DNA of 64,000 bases, taken from positions 51,001 through 115,000 of the forward strand of contig NZ_CP059322.2 in assembly GCF_013694245.2 (NCBI RefSeq), read 5' to 3'. A program made the translations under genes and the position numbers. Below are positions 7,972 to 14,471 of the stretch, piece after piece; within the stretch, counting starts at the first letter, position 1; each line of letters starts with the position of its first letter. This DNA is from Micromonospora ferruginea. Lineage in GTDB: Bacteria > Actinomycetota > Actinomycetes > Mycobacteriales > Micromonosporaceae. The notes below the pieces were generated by a model. That model searched no databases. It was not told the origin of the DNA and saw nothing but the letters and a program-made list of their open reading frames with translations.

Positions 7972-8537
7972 TCGGTCAGGTGGCGGTCCGCCGGTTCCCG
8001 GCGCTGACCGTCTCCACCCCGCGTACGGAGGTGCGGCGGCTCGTCGCGGCGGACGCGGACGCGGTGGACGAGGTGTTCGCCGACCGGCAGACGCAGCGCT
8101 GGTTGCCGTTGGCCGAGGCGGCCGGGCAGATCGACGGGCGGGCCTGGTGCACCGAGCTGGCCCGGCAGCGGCGGGACAGCGGCGACGGTGACCACTGGGC
8201 GGTGGTGCGGCGGGAGGACCAGCGGGTGGTCGGCTGCCTGTGGACCCGGCGCACCGACTGGGGCGCCCGCCTCACCGAGGTGTCGTACGCGCTCGCGCCG
8301 CAGGCCCGCGGTTACGGCCTGGCCGCGGAGGCGGTGGACGCGGTGGCCATCGCGCTGATCCTGGAGCACGGTTTCCAGCGGGTGGAGCTGCGGGTGGCGC
8401 CGGGCAACGTCGCCTCCCGCCGGGTCGCCGAGAAGGCCGGCTTCAGCTACGAGGGCCTGTTGCGCAACGCCGGTTTCGTCCGGGGCGCCCGGGTCGACCT
8501 GGAGCTGTGGTCGTTCGTGGCGGCCGACCTGCGCTGA
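7968..8537 (+). CDS. GNAT family N-acetyltransferase
   Basis: This 189-residue protein resembles the RimJ/RimL group of GNAT acetyltransferases, which acetylate protein N-termini or small amines with acetyl-CoA. The conserved core is visible: EVSYALAPQARGYGLAAEAV contains the acetyl-CoA pyrophosphate-binding loop (about residues 105-120). It is followed by RVELRVAPGNVASRRVAEKAGF and EGLLRNA, all typical of RimJ-type members. The GTG start overlaps the cobB stop by four bases (GTGA), so the two genes are probably translationally coupled, though a cobalamin-related role is not evident. A strong hairpin follows the stop. Confidence 0.85.
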   Translation: MIGQVAVRRFPALTVSTPRTEVRRLVAADADAVDEVFADRQTQRWLPLAEAAGQIDGRAWCTELARQRRDSGDGDHWAVVRREDQRVVGCLWTRRTDWGARLTEVSYALAPQARGYGLAAEAVDAVAIALILEHGFQRVELRVAPGNVASRRVAEKAGFSYEGLLRNAGFVRGARVDLELWSFVAADLR

Positions 8538-8538
8538 C

Positions 8539-8578
8539 GTCGATCAGGGAGTTCGCGGACGCGAACTCCCTGATCGAC
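8539..8578. terminator. 18-bp perfect hairpin between convergent genes
   Basis: The arms at 8539-8556 and 8561-8578 are fully complementary around a GGAC loop. The hairpin begins two bases after the GNAT stop and lies 26 bases from the stop of the convergent penicillin-binding protein gene. It is well placed as a bidirectional terminator, although neither side has a T-tract. Confidence 0.7.
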
Positions 8579-8603
8579 TGGCCCGGGCGCACCCCCGGGC
8601 GGA

Positions 8604-10745
8604 TCATGGCCCGGCGCCGACGATCTGGTCCGACGGTGCGGTGAACTGGCGGGTGGGCTGACCCTTCAGCGCGTCGCGCAGCGTCTGCGCCACCGCGTTG
8701 ACCGGGATCTGCGACTGCCCGTCACCCACCGCGTTGAACGGGTTGTCCGGGTCGGCGATGAAGCTGGCCGCGGCGAGTTCCGGCGTGTAGCCGACGAACC
8801 ACGCCGACCGGGTGCTGTCCGTGGTGCCGGTCTTGCCGGCGACCGGCCGGCCGACCGTCCTGCGCACGCTGTCGGCCGTCGACCAGCCGCCGCAGGTGCC
8901 CTTGGCCGGGGTGTCGCCGGTCGGGCAGCGCGCGGCGTCGGTGGCGGCCCGGGCGGCGTCCGCGTTGACCACCTGGCGGCAGCGCGGCTTGGCCACCTCC
9001 CGCTGCACCCCGCCCGGGGTGGACCAGGTGGCCGGCGTGCCGTCCCGGTTCATGATCGCGTTGACCGGGATCGCCTCGCAGTAGCGTCCGTCGGCGGCGA
9101 CGGTCGCGTACGCGTTCGCCATCTCCAGCGGGGTGGCGTCGGAGACGCCGAGCGTGAACGCGCCCCACTTCTTCGCCTTGCCCGGCGACGCCTGGTCCTT
9201 GTCCACGTCGGTGCGCCAGCGCAGCCCCAACTGCTCGGCCAGGCGCACCCCGGTGTCCGCGCCGATCTTCTCCTCGAGTTGCACGAAGTAGGTGTTCACC
9301 GACTTGCCGAAGCCGGACCACATGGTCTGCCGGCCGGTCATCGCGCCGCTGGCGTTCGACGGCGCCCACCCGTCGTAGACCGCCGACTTGTAGGTGTACG
9401 GCGAGTCGTACGCGGTGGACAGCGGCATCCCGGCGTTGAGCGCGGCGAGCATCGGGAACATCTTGAACGTCGATCCGGCCTGGTAGCCGGGGAGCGTCCC
9501 GCCGCCGAGCAGCGGCGCCACCGTGTTCGGGTAGTTCGCCTTCACCTTGGGCCCGGCCTCCGGGTTGGAGCTGTTCGGGTTCTCGGCCAGGTCCAGCGAG
9601 TAGTTCCGGTTCACCGCCATCGCCTTGATCCGCCCGGTGCCGGGCTCGGCGACCACGATGCCGTTGGCGAACGGGCTGCCGGTGTTGTCCTTCGCGCCGA
9701 CGTTCTTCTCGGCCGCCGCCTGGGTCTTCGGGTCGAGCGCGAGCACGATCCGGTAGCCGCCGCGGCGGAGCTTGTCCATCCGTTCCAGCCGGTTCTCGCC
9801 GAACGCGGGCTGCGCGCTCCACCAGTTCTTCAGGTAGTCGCAGTAGAAGCCCCAGCTCCGGTGCGCGCCGTCGATCGCGGCGCAGTCGTTCGGCGGGTCG
9901 GTGAGCTTGAGCTTGATCGGCTGTCCCTTGGCCGTGGCGGCGGCGTCCGGCGACAGGAAGCCGAGGCGGGCCATGTTGTCGAGCACGTAGTTGCGCCGGC
10001 CGGTGGCGTCCTTCTGGTCGGAGGTGATCGGGTCGTACTCGGAGGGCGACTTCACCAGGCCGGCGAGCGTGGCCGCCTCGACCGGGGTGAGCGTGGCCGG
10101 GGTCTTGGAGAAGAAGATCTGCGACGCGGCGTAGATCCCGTACGCCCGGTGGCCGAAGTAGGCCGAGTTGAGGTAGCGCTCGAGGATCTGCTCCTTGGTC
10201 AGGTGCTTCTCGATGTCGAGCGCCATCCGCATTTCCTTGACCTTGCGCAGGCTGGTCTGCTGGGTGGCCTCCTGGACCTCCTTGGGCGTGCTGGCGCTGT
10301 CCCGCAGCGCCATCCGCACGTACTGCATGGTGAGCGTGGAGGCGCCCTGGGAGACGCCGCCGGAGCGGGCGTTGGAGACGAACGCCCGGGCCACGCCCTT
10401 CGGGTCGACGCCGTGGTGCTGGTAGAAGCGGTTGTCCTCGGCGGCGACGATCGCCTGCTGGATGTTCGGCGACATGTTCTCGATCTTGGTGTACTGCCGG
10501 TACTCCTCGTAGAACATGGTCAGCACGGTCCTGCCGTCGGGCGCGTAGACGTACGAGGTCTCGGCCGGCAGCGCGGTCTTGAGGATGTTCGTCTTCTGCT
10601 CCACGGCGTGCGCGGTGGCCTTCGCGCCGAGACCGGTGACGGCGACCATCGGATAGAGCGCGGCGGCGACGACGATGCCGGCGATCAGCCCGGCGCGGAG
10701 AAGGGGCACGGCGCGACCGGCGGAGGCGAGGGGTCGATTGCTCAC
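8604..10745 (-). CDS. bifunctional class A penicillin-binding protein
   Basis: This 713-residue membrane-anchored peptidoglycan synthase has an N-terminal helix at about residues 15-38 (LLRAGLIAGIVVAAALYPMVAV). The glycosyltransferase GT51 domain at about 80-260 shows the motif EDNRFYQHHGVDPKG and the later RKVKEMRMALDIEK. A transpeptidase domain follows, with the SxxK serine in STFKMF (about residue 425), an SVN motif (GKSVNTYF) and KTGTT near residue 637. All catalytic motifs are intact. It acts outside the membrane in glycan polymerisation and cross-linking. The GTG start sits behind a perfect 19-bp palindrome, a likely operator. Transcribed divergently from cobC. Confidence 0.92.
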   Translation of the reverse strand: MSNRPLASAGRAVPLLRAGLIAGIVVAAALYPMVAVTGLGAKATAHAVEQKTNILKTALPAETSYVYAPDGRTVLTMFYEEYRQYTKIENMSPNIQQAIVAAEDNRFYQHHGVDPKGVARAFVSNARSGGVSQGASTLTMQYVRMALRDSASTPKEVQEATQQTSLRKVKEMRMALDIEKHLTKEQILERYLNSAYFGHRAYGIYAASQIFFSKTPATLTPVEAATLAGLVKSPSEYDPITSDQKDATGRRNYVLDNMARLGFLSPDAAATAKGQPIKLKLTDPPNDCAAIDGAHRSWGFYCDYLKNWWSAQPAFGENRLERMDKLRRGGYRIVLALDPKTQAAAEKNVGAKDNTGSPFANGIVVAEPGTGRIKAMAVNRNYSLDLAENPNSSNPEAGPKVKANYPNTVAPLLGGGTLPGYQAGSTFKMFPMLAALNAGMPLSTAYDSPYTYKSAVYDGWAPSNASGAMTGRQTMWSGFGKSVNTYFVQLEEKIGADTGVRLAEQLGLRWRTDVDKDQASPGKAKKWGAFTLGVSDATPLEMANAYATVAADGRYCEAIPVNAIMNRDGTPATWSTPGGVQREVAKPRCRQVVNADAARAATDAARCPTGDTPAKGTCGGWSTADSVRRTVGRPVAGKTGTTDSTRSAWFVGYTPELAAASFIADPDNPFNAVGDGQSQIPVNAVAQTLRDALKGQPTRQFTAPSDQIVGAGP

Positions 10746-10760
10746 GGGGTCAAGCTATGA

Positions 10761-10779
10761 CATTTCCGATTCGGAAATG
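10761..10779. promoter_or_regulatory. perfect inverted repeat upstream of the PBP gene
   Basis: CATTTCCGA and TCGGAAATG flank a single central T. The site lies 16-34 bases upstream of the penicillin-binding protein start, in an unusually A+T-rich patch of the divergent intergenic region. Its symmetry and position suggest a dimeric repressor or activator site controlling the PBP gene. The cognate regulator is unknown. Confidence 0.5.
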
Positions 10780-10855
10780 AGAAGAATTCATAAACGGGCG
10801 GGGGTCGTGACGCGCCCCACGCCGGGATGCGCTGTCCCGGACGGCGGCTTCCCGG

Positions 10856-10861
10856 CAGGAT
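10856..10861 (+). promoter_or_regulatory. -10-like hexamer of a leaderless promoter (cobC)
   Basis: CAGGAT ends seven bases before the ATG at 10869, predicting transcription start at the start codon of the cobC-cobT-cysG operon. Confidence 0.45.
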
Positions 10862-10868
10862 CGCGGTC

Positions 10869-11945
10869 ATGCCCGCCGCACCGACCGCCGCCGTGACCGC
10901 CGAACCCGACCTCGGGCACCACGGCGACGCCGAGGCCACGCCCGGCCTGGTCGACCTGGCGGTCAACGTGCGCCGCGCCGCGATGCCCGACTGGCTGGCC
11001 GATCCGATCACCGCCGCGCTGGGCGACCTGGCCGCGTACCCGGATCCGGCGCCCGCCCGCGCCGCCGTCGGTCACCGGCACGGGCGACCCCCGGACGAGG
11101 TACTCCTCACCGCCGGCGCCGCCGAGGGCTTCGTGCTGATCGCCCGCGCGCTGCGCGACGCCCGCCACCCGGTGGTGGTGCACCCCCAGTTCACCGAGCC
11201 GGAGGCCGCCCTGCGCGCGGCCGGGCACCGGGTGGACCGGGTGCTGCTCGACCCCGCCGACGGCTTCCGGCTCGACCCGGCCCGGATCCCCGCCGACGCC
11301 GACCTGGTGATGATCGGCAACCCCACCAACCCGACCTCGGTGCTGCACCCGGCGGACACCGTCGCCGCGCTGGCCCGCCCCGGCCGGGTGCTGGTGGTCG
11401 ACGAGGCGTTCGCCGACACCACGATCGCCCCCGGCGTCGACGGCGAGCCCGAATCCCTCGCCGGCCGCCGCGACCTGCCCGGCCTCCTGGTGGTCCGCAG
11501 CCTCACCAAGACCTGGGGGCTGGCCGGCCTGCGGATCGGCTACCTGCTCGGCGACGCCGGGCTGCTCGCCCGCCTCGCCGCCGCCCAGCCGCTCTGGGCC
11601 GTCTCCACCCCGGCGCTCGCCGCCGCCACCGCCTGCGCCGCGCCGGAGGCGGTCGCGGCCGAGCGCGCCATCGCCGCCGACCTCGCCGCCGACCGCGACC
11701 ACCTGGTCACCCGCCTGTCCGGCCTGCCGGGGGTACGCGTGGCGGGCCGGCCGGCCAGCGCCTTCGTCCTGCTCCACCGGCCCGGCGCGGCCGAGCTGCG
11801 ACAGCGGCTGCGCGAGCAGGGCTGGGCGGTACGCAGGGGCGACACGTTCCCCGGGCTCGGCCCGGACTGGCTCCGGATCGCGGTCCGCGACCGGGCCACC
11901 ACCGACGCGTTCGTCGAGACGCTGGCACGGATCCTGGAGGAATGA
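10869..11945 (+). CDS. cobC: PLP-dependent aminotransferase, CobC-like (Rv2231c type)
   Basis: This 358-residue fold-type I PLP enzyme resembles histidinol-phosphate aminotransferase and CobC. Visible features are LTAGAAEGF at the phosphate-binding end, NPTNPTS, the PLP-contacting Asp in VVDEAFAD, and the Schiff-base Lys in SLTKTWGLAGLRIGY. In several actinomycetes a protein of this type is encoded with cobalamin genes and is named CobC. It is thought to make the aminopropanol-type precursor of the nucleotide loop, although the reaction is not proved. Its stop overlaps the cobT start (ATGA), so it heads a cobC-cobT-cysG operon with its own, probably leaderless, promoter. Confidence 0.82.
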   Translation: MPAAPTAAVTAEPDLGHHGDAEATPGLVDLAVNVRRAAMPDWLADPITAALGDLAAYPDPAPARAAVGHRHGRPPDEVLLTAGAAEGFVLIARALRDARHPVVVHPQFTEPEAALRAAGHRVDRVLLDPADGFRLDPARIPADADLVMIGNPTNPTSVLHPADTVAALARPGRVLVVDEAFADTTIAPGVDGEPESLAGRRDLPGLLVVRSLTKTWGLAGLRIGYLLGDAGLLARLAAAQPLWAVSTPALAAATACAAPEAVAAERAIAADLAADRDHLVTRLSGLPGVRVAGRPASAFVLLHRPGAAELRQRLREQGWAVRRGDTFPGLGPDWLRIAVRDRATTDAFVETLARILEE

Positions 11946-13084
11946 TGCTGGAGCCCACCGTCGCGGCGATCCGGCCGCTGGACGAGGCCGCCATGGCGGC
12001 GGCCCGCGAGTTGCAGGGCCGGCTCACCAAGCCGGCCGGCTCGCTCGGCGCCCTGGAGCCGCTCTCGGTACGCCTGGCCGGGCTGGCCGGGACCTGCCCG
12101 CCGCCGCTGCCCGACCGGGCCGCGGTGGCGATCTTCGCGGGCGACCACGGCGTGCACGCCCAGGGCGTCACCCCGTGGCCGCAGGAGGTCACCGCCCAGA
12201 TGATCGGCAACTTCCTGGCCGGCGGCGCGGTGGTCAACACGTTCGCCCGCCAGGCCGGCGCCTCGGTCACCGTGGTCGACGTCGGCGTCGCCACCCCGCT
12301 GTCGGTCACCCCGGCCGACCCGGCGGCCCGCGCCGCCGACCCGGTCGGCCCGCCCGTGCTCTCCGCCGACGTGGTCGCGACGCCCGCCGACCCGGACGGC
12401 CCGCGCCTGGTGATGGCGAACGTACGCGCCGGCACCCGGGACATGACGGTCACCGCCGCGCTCACGAGGGACGAGGCGCGGGCGGCGGTGGAGACCGGCA
12501 TCCGGGTCGCCGACGAGCTGATCGCCGACGGGGCCGGCATCCTGCTCACCGGTGACATGGGCATCGGCAACACCACCCCGGCGGCGGCACTCGTCGCCGC
12601 GTTCACCGGGGTGGACGCGGCGGAGGCGACCGGCCGGGGCACCGGCGTGGACGACGGCACGTACGCCCGCAAGGTCGAGGTGGTGCGGGCCGCGCTGGCC
12701 CGGCACGCGCCCGACCCGGCGGACCCGCTGGGCGTGCTCGCGGCGGTCGGTGGGCTGGAGCACGCCGCGCTGGCCGGGCTGATCCTCGGCGCCGCCGCGC
12801 GCCGGGTGCCGGTGCTGCTCGACGGCGTGATCGCGGTCAGCGCCGCGCTGGCCGCCGCCGCGTTCGCGCCGGACGCGGTGGACGCCATGGTCGCCGGGCA
12901 CCGCAGCGCCGAGCCGGGCGCCACGGCGGCGCTGCGGCACCTCGGGCTGGACCCGCTGATCGACCTGGGACTGCGGCTCGGCGAGGGCACCGGGGCGCTG
13001 CTGGCCCTGCCGGTGGTCACCGGCGCGGTCCGGGTGCTGCACGAGGTGGCCACGTTCGACTCGGCCGGGGTGGCCGAGAAGTGA
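11942..13084 (+). CDS. cobT: nicotinate-nucleotide--dimethylbenzimidazole phosphoribosyltransferase
   Basis: This 380-residue CobT-family enzyme transfers phosphoribose from nicotinate mononucleotide to 5,6-dimethylbenzimidazole to form alpha-ribazole phosphate, for the lower ligand of cobalamin. Characteristic segments are present: LTKPAGSLGALE near the N-terminus, IFAGDHGVHAQGVTPWPQEVT, the GDMGIGNTTPAAAL loop that holds substrate, and AGHRSAEPGA with the downstream LGLRLGEGTGAL. The catalytic Glu in GEGTG is preserved. It overlaps cobC by four bases upstream and cysG by four bases downstream, implying translational coupling across the three corrinoid/tetrapyrrole genes. Confidence 0.95.
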   Translation: MMLEPTVAAIRPLDEAAMAAARELQGRLTKPAGSLGALEPLSVRLAGLAGTCPPPLPDRAAVAIFAGDHGVHAQGVTPWPQEVTAQMIGNFLAGGAVVNTFARQAGASVTVVDVGVATPLSVTPADPAARAADPVGPPVLSADVVATPADPDGPRLVMANVRAGTRDMTVTAALTRDEARAAVETGIRVADELIADGAGILLTGDMGIGNTTPAAALVAAFTGVDAAEATGRGTGVDDGTYARKVEVVRAALARHAPDPADPLGVLAAVGGLEHAALAGLILGAAARRVPVLLDGVIAVSAALAAAAFAPDAVDAMVAGHRSAEPGATAALRHLGLDPLIDLGLRLGEGTGALLALPVVTGAVRVLHEVATFDSAGVAEK

Positions 13085-14316
13085 GCGAGCCGAGCCCGTA
13101 CCCGCTGGGGTTGCGGCTGGCCGGCCGGCGCGTGGTCGTGGTGGGCGGGGGAGCGGTGGCGACCCGGCGGGTGCCGGCGCTGCTCGACGCCGGCGCGGAC
13201 GTGCTGCTGGTGTCGCCGGAGCTGACCCCGGCGCTGCGCGCGCACGTGGACGCCGGGCGGTTGCGGTGGGAGCCGCGCCGGTTCGCCGCCGACGACCTGG
13301 ACGGCGCCTGGCTGGTCCAGGTGGCCGTGGACGACCGGGCGGCCGCCGCGGCGGTCAGCGCCGCCGCGCTGGAACGGCGGATCTTCTGCGTCCGCGCCGA
13401 CGACCGGGCGGCGGCCAGCGCGTGGACGCCCGCGGTGACCCGCCACGGCCCGGTGACGGTGGCGGTGCTGGGCGGTGGCGACCCGCACCGCGCGATGGCC
13501 GTCCGCGACGCCGTCCGCACCCTCCTGAGCGCAAGGCGGGGCCCCCGCTTAACGGATTCGGCAGTGGAGGGGGCCCCGCTTAACACCTCGCCCGGCGGGC
13601 GGGTCGCGCTGGTGGGTGCGGGGCCCGGTGATCCTGAGCTGATCACCGTGAAGGGCTGGCGGCTGCTCACCGAGGCCGAGGTGGTGGTGGCCGACCGGCT
13701 CGTGCCCGGGCTGCTCCTGGACGAACTTCGCCCGGACGTCGAGCTGGTGGACGCGTCGAAGATCCCGTACGGGCCGTCGCGCGCGCAGGAGGAGATCAAC
13801 CGGATCCTGGTGGACCGGGCCCGGGCGGGCAGGGTCGTGGTGCGGCTCAAGGGCGGCGACCCGTACGTCTTCGGGCGGGGCGGGGAGGAGCTGCTTGCCT
13901 GCGCCGAGGCGGGGGTGCCGGTGACCGTGGTGCCGGGGGTGACCAGCGCGATCGCGGTGCCCGGGGTGGCCGGGGTGCCGGTGACGCACCGGTCGGTGGC
14001 GCACGAGTTCACCGTGGTCTCCGGGCACGTCGCGCCGGACGCGCCGGCCTCGCTGGTGCGCTGGGACGCGCTGGCCGGGCTGCGCGGCACGCTCGTGGTC
14101 CTGATGGGCCTGAAGAACCTGGCCGCGATCGCCGCCACGCTGATCGCGCACGGCAAGCCCCCGCACACCCCGGCCGCGGTGATCCAGGAGGGCACCACGG
14201 CGGCCCAGCGCACCCTGCGCACCACGCTCGCCACGGTCGCCGCCGACGTGGATTCCGCCGCCCTGCGTCCCCCCGCGATCGTGGTGATCGGCGACGTGGT
14301 CGACGCCCTGACCTGA
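13081..14316 (+). CDS. cysG: siroheme synthase-type fusion: precorrin-2 dehydrogenase + uroporphyrinogen-III C-methyltransferase
   Basis: This 411-residue fusion has two modules. Residues about 8-150 are a Rossmann-type precorrin-2 dehydrogenase/ferrochelatase module (RRVVVVGGGAVATRRV). Residues about 175-411 are a full SAM-dependent uroporphyrinogen III methyltransferase, with VALVGAGPGDPELIT, DRLVP, RLKGGDPYVFGRGGEE, VPGVTSA and PVTHR. The helical dimerisation segment usually found between them is very short. The linker (about residues 152-168) is encoded by one copy of a 52-bp repeat that also occurs elsewhere in the window. The GTG start overlaps the cobT stop (GTGA). The product supplies precorrin-2 for cobalamin or, with iron insertion, siroheme. 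Confidence 0.92.
   Translation: MSEPSPYPLGLRLAGRRVVVVGGGAVATRRVPALLDAGADVLLVSPELTPALRAHVDAGRLRWEPRRFAADDLDGAWLVQVAVDDRAAAAAVSAAALERRIFCVRADDRAAASAWTPAVTRHGPVTVAVLGGGDPHRAMAVRDAVRTLLSARRGPRLTDSAVEGAPLNTSPGGRVALVGAGPGDPELITVKGWRLLTEAEVVVADRLVPGLLLDELRPDVELVDASKIPYGPSRAQEEINRILVDRARAGRVVVRLKGGDPYVFGRGGEELLACAEAGVPVTVVPGVTSAIAVPGVAGVPVTHRSVAHEFTVVSGHVAPDAPASLVRWDALAGLRGTLVVLMGLKNLAAIAATLIAHGKPPHTPAAVIQEGTTAAQRTLRTTLATVAADVDSAALRPPAIVVIGDVVDALT
13533..13584 (+). repeat. 52-bp two-part repeat, copy 1, inside cysG
   Basis: Begins AAGGCGGGGCCCCCGCTTAAC and ends GGGGGCCCCGCTTAAC, so the GGGGCCCC-CGCTTAAC block occurs twice around a 13-base spacer. Length and layout match the copies at 27712-27763, 47109-47160 and 47620-47671. 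Here it is read in frame as part of the inter-domain linker, in a phase that avoids its TAA triplets. Confidence 0.85.
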
Positions 14317-14339
14317 GCCCTCGCCCGCCGGAGCTTCGG

Positions 14340-14409
14340 CGATCTTGCACTTTGTGCCCGCACTATGCCCCACTCCGACCCTTTTGTCGAGGCAGAAAGT
14401 GCAAGATCG
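14340..14409. terminator. long-loop inverted repeat downstream of cysG
   Basis: The 14-base arms CGATCTTGCACTTT (14340-14353) and AAAGTGCAAGATCG (14396-14409) are perfect complements with a 42-base loop. The hairpin lies 23 bases after the cysG stop, between convergent genes. It shares its outer bases CGATCTTG with the larger hairpin at 50320-50390. Confidence 0.5.
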
Positions 14410-14438
14410 ACGGGGTGGGGGTGGGGTGGGGGCAGGGC

Positions 14439-14461
14439 GCCCGGGACCGGGGGTCCCGGGC
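14439..14461 (-). terminator. GC-rich hairpin after otsB-GH15
   Basis: The 10-base arms GCCCGGGACC and GGTCCCGGGC surround a GGG loop. The hairpin is located 10 bases beyond the stop codon of the trehalose-phosphatase/GH15 gene on the minus strand. Confidence 0.55.
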
Positions 14462-14471
14462 CGCGTTGGGG

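Noticed and set aside
10746..10868. Cobalamin riboswitch upstream of cobC-cobT-cysG or cobB
   Set aside because: The gaps are short, the conserved B12-box type sequence is not seen, and cobC appears leaderless.
14420..14465. G-rich stretch downstream of cysG as a G-quadruplex regulatory element
   Set aside because: The runs are better explained as the edge of a short GC hairpin at the end of the convergent otsB-GH15 transcript.
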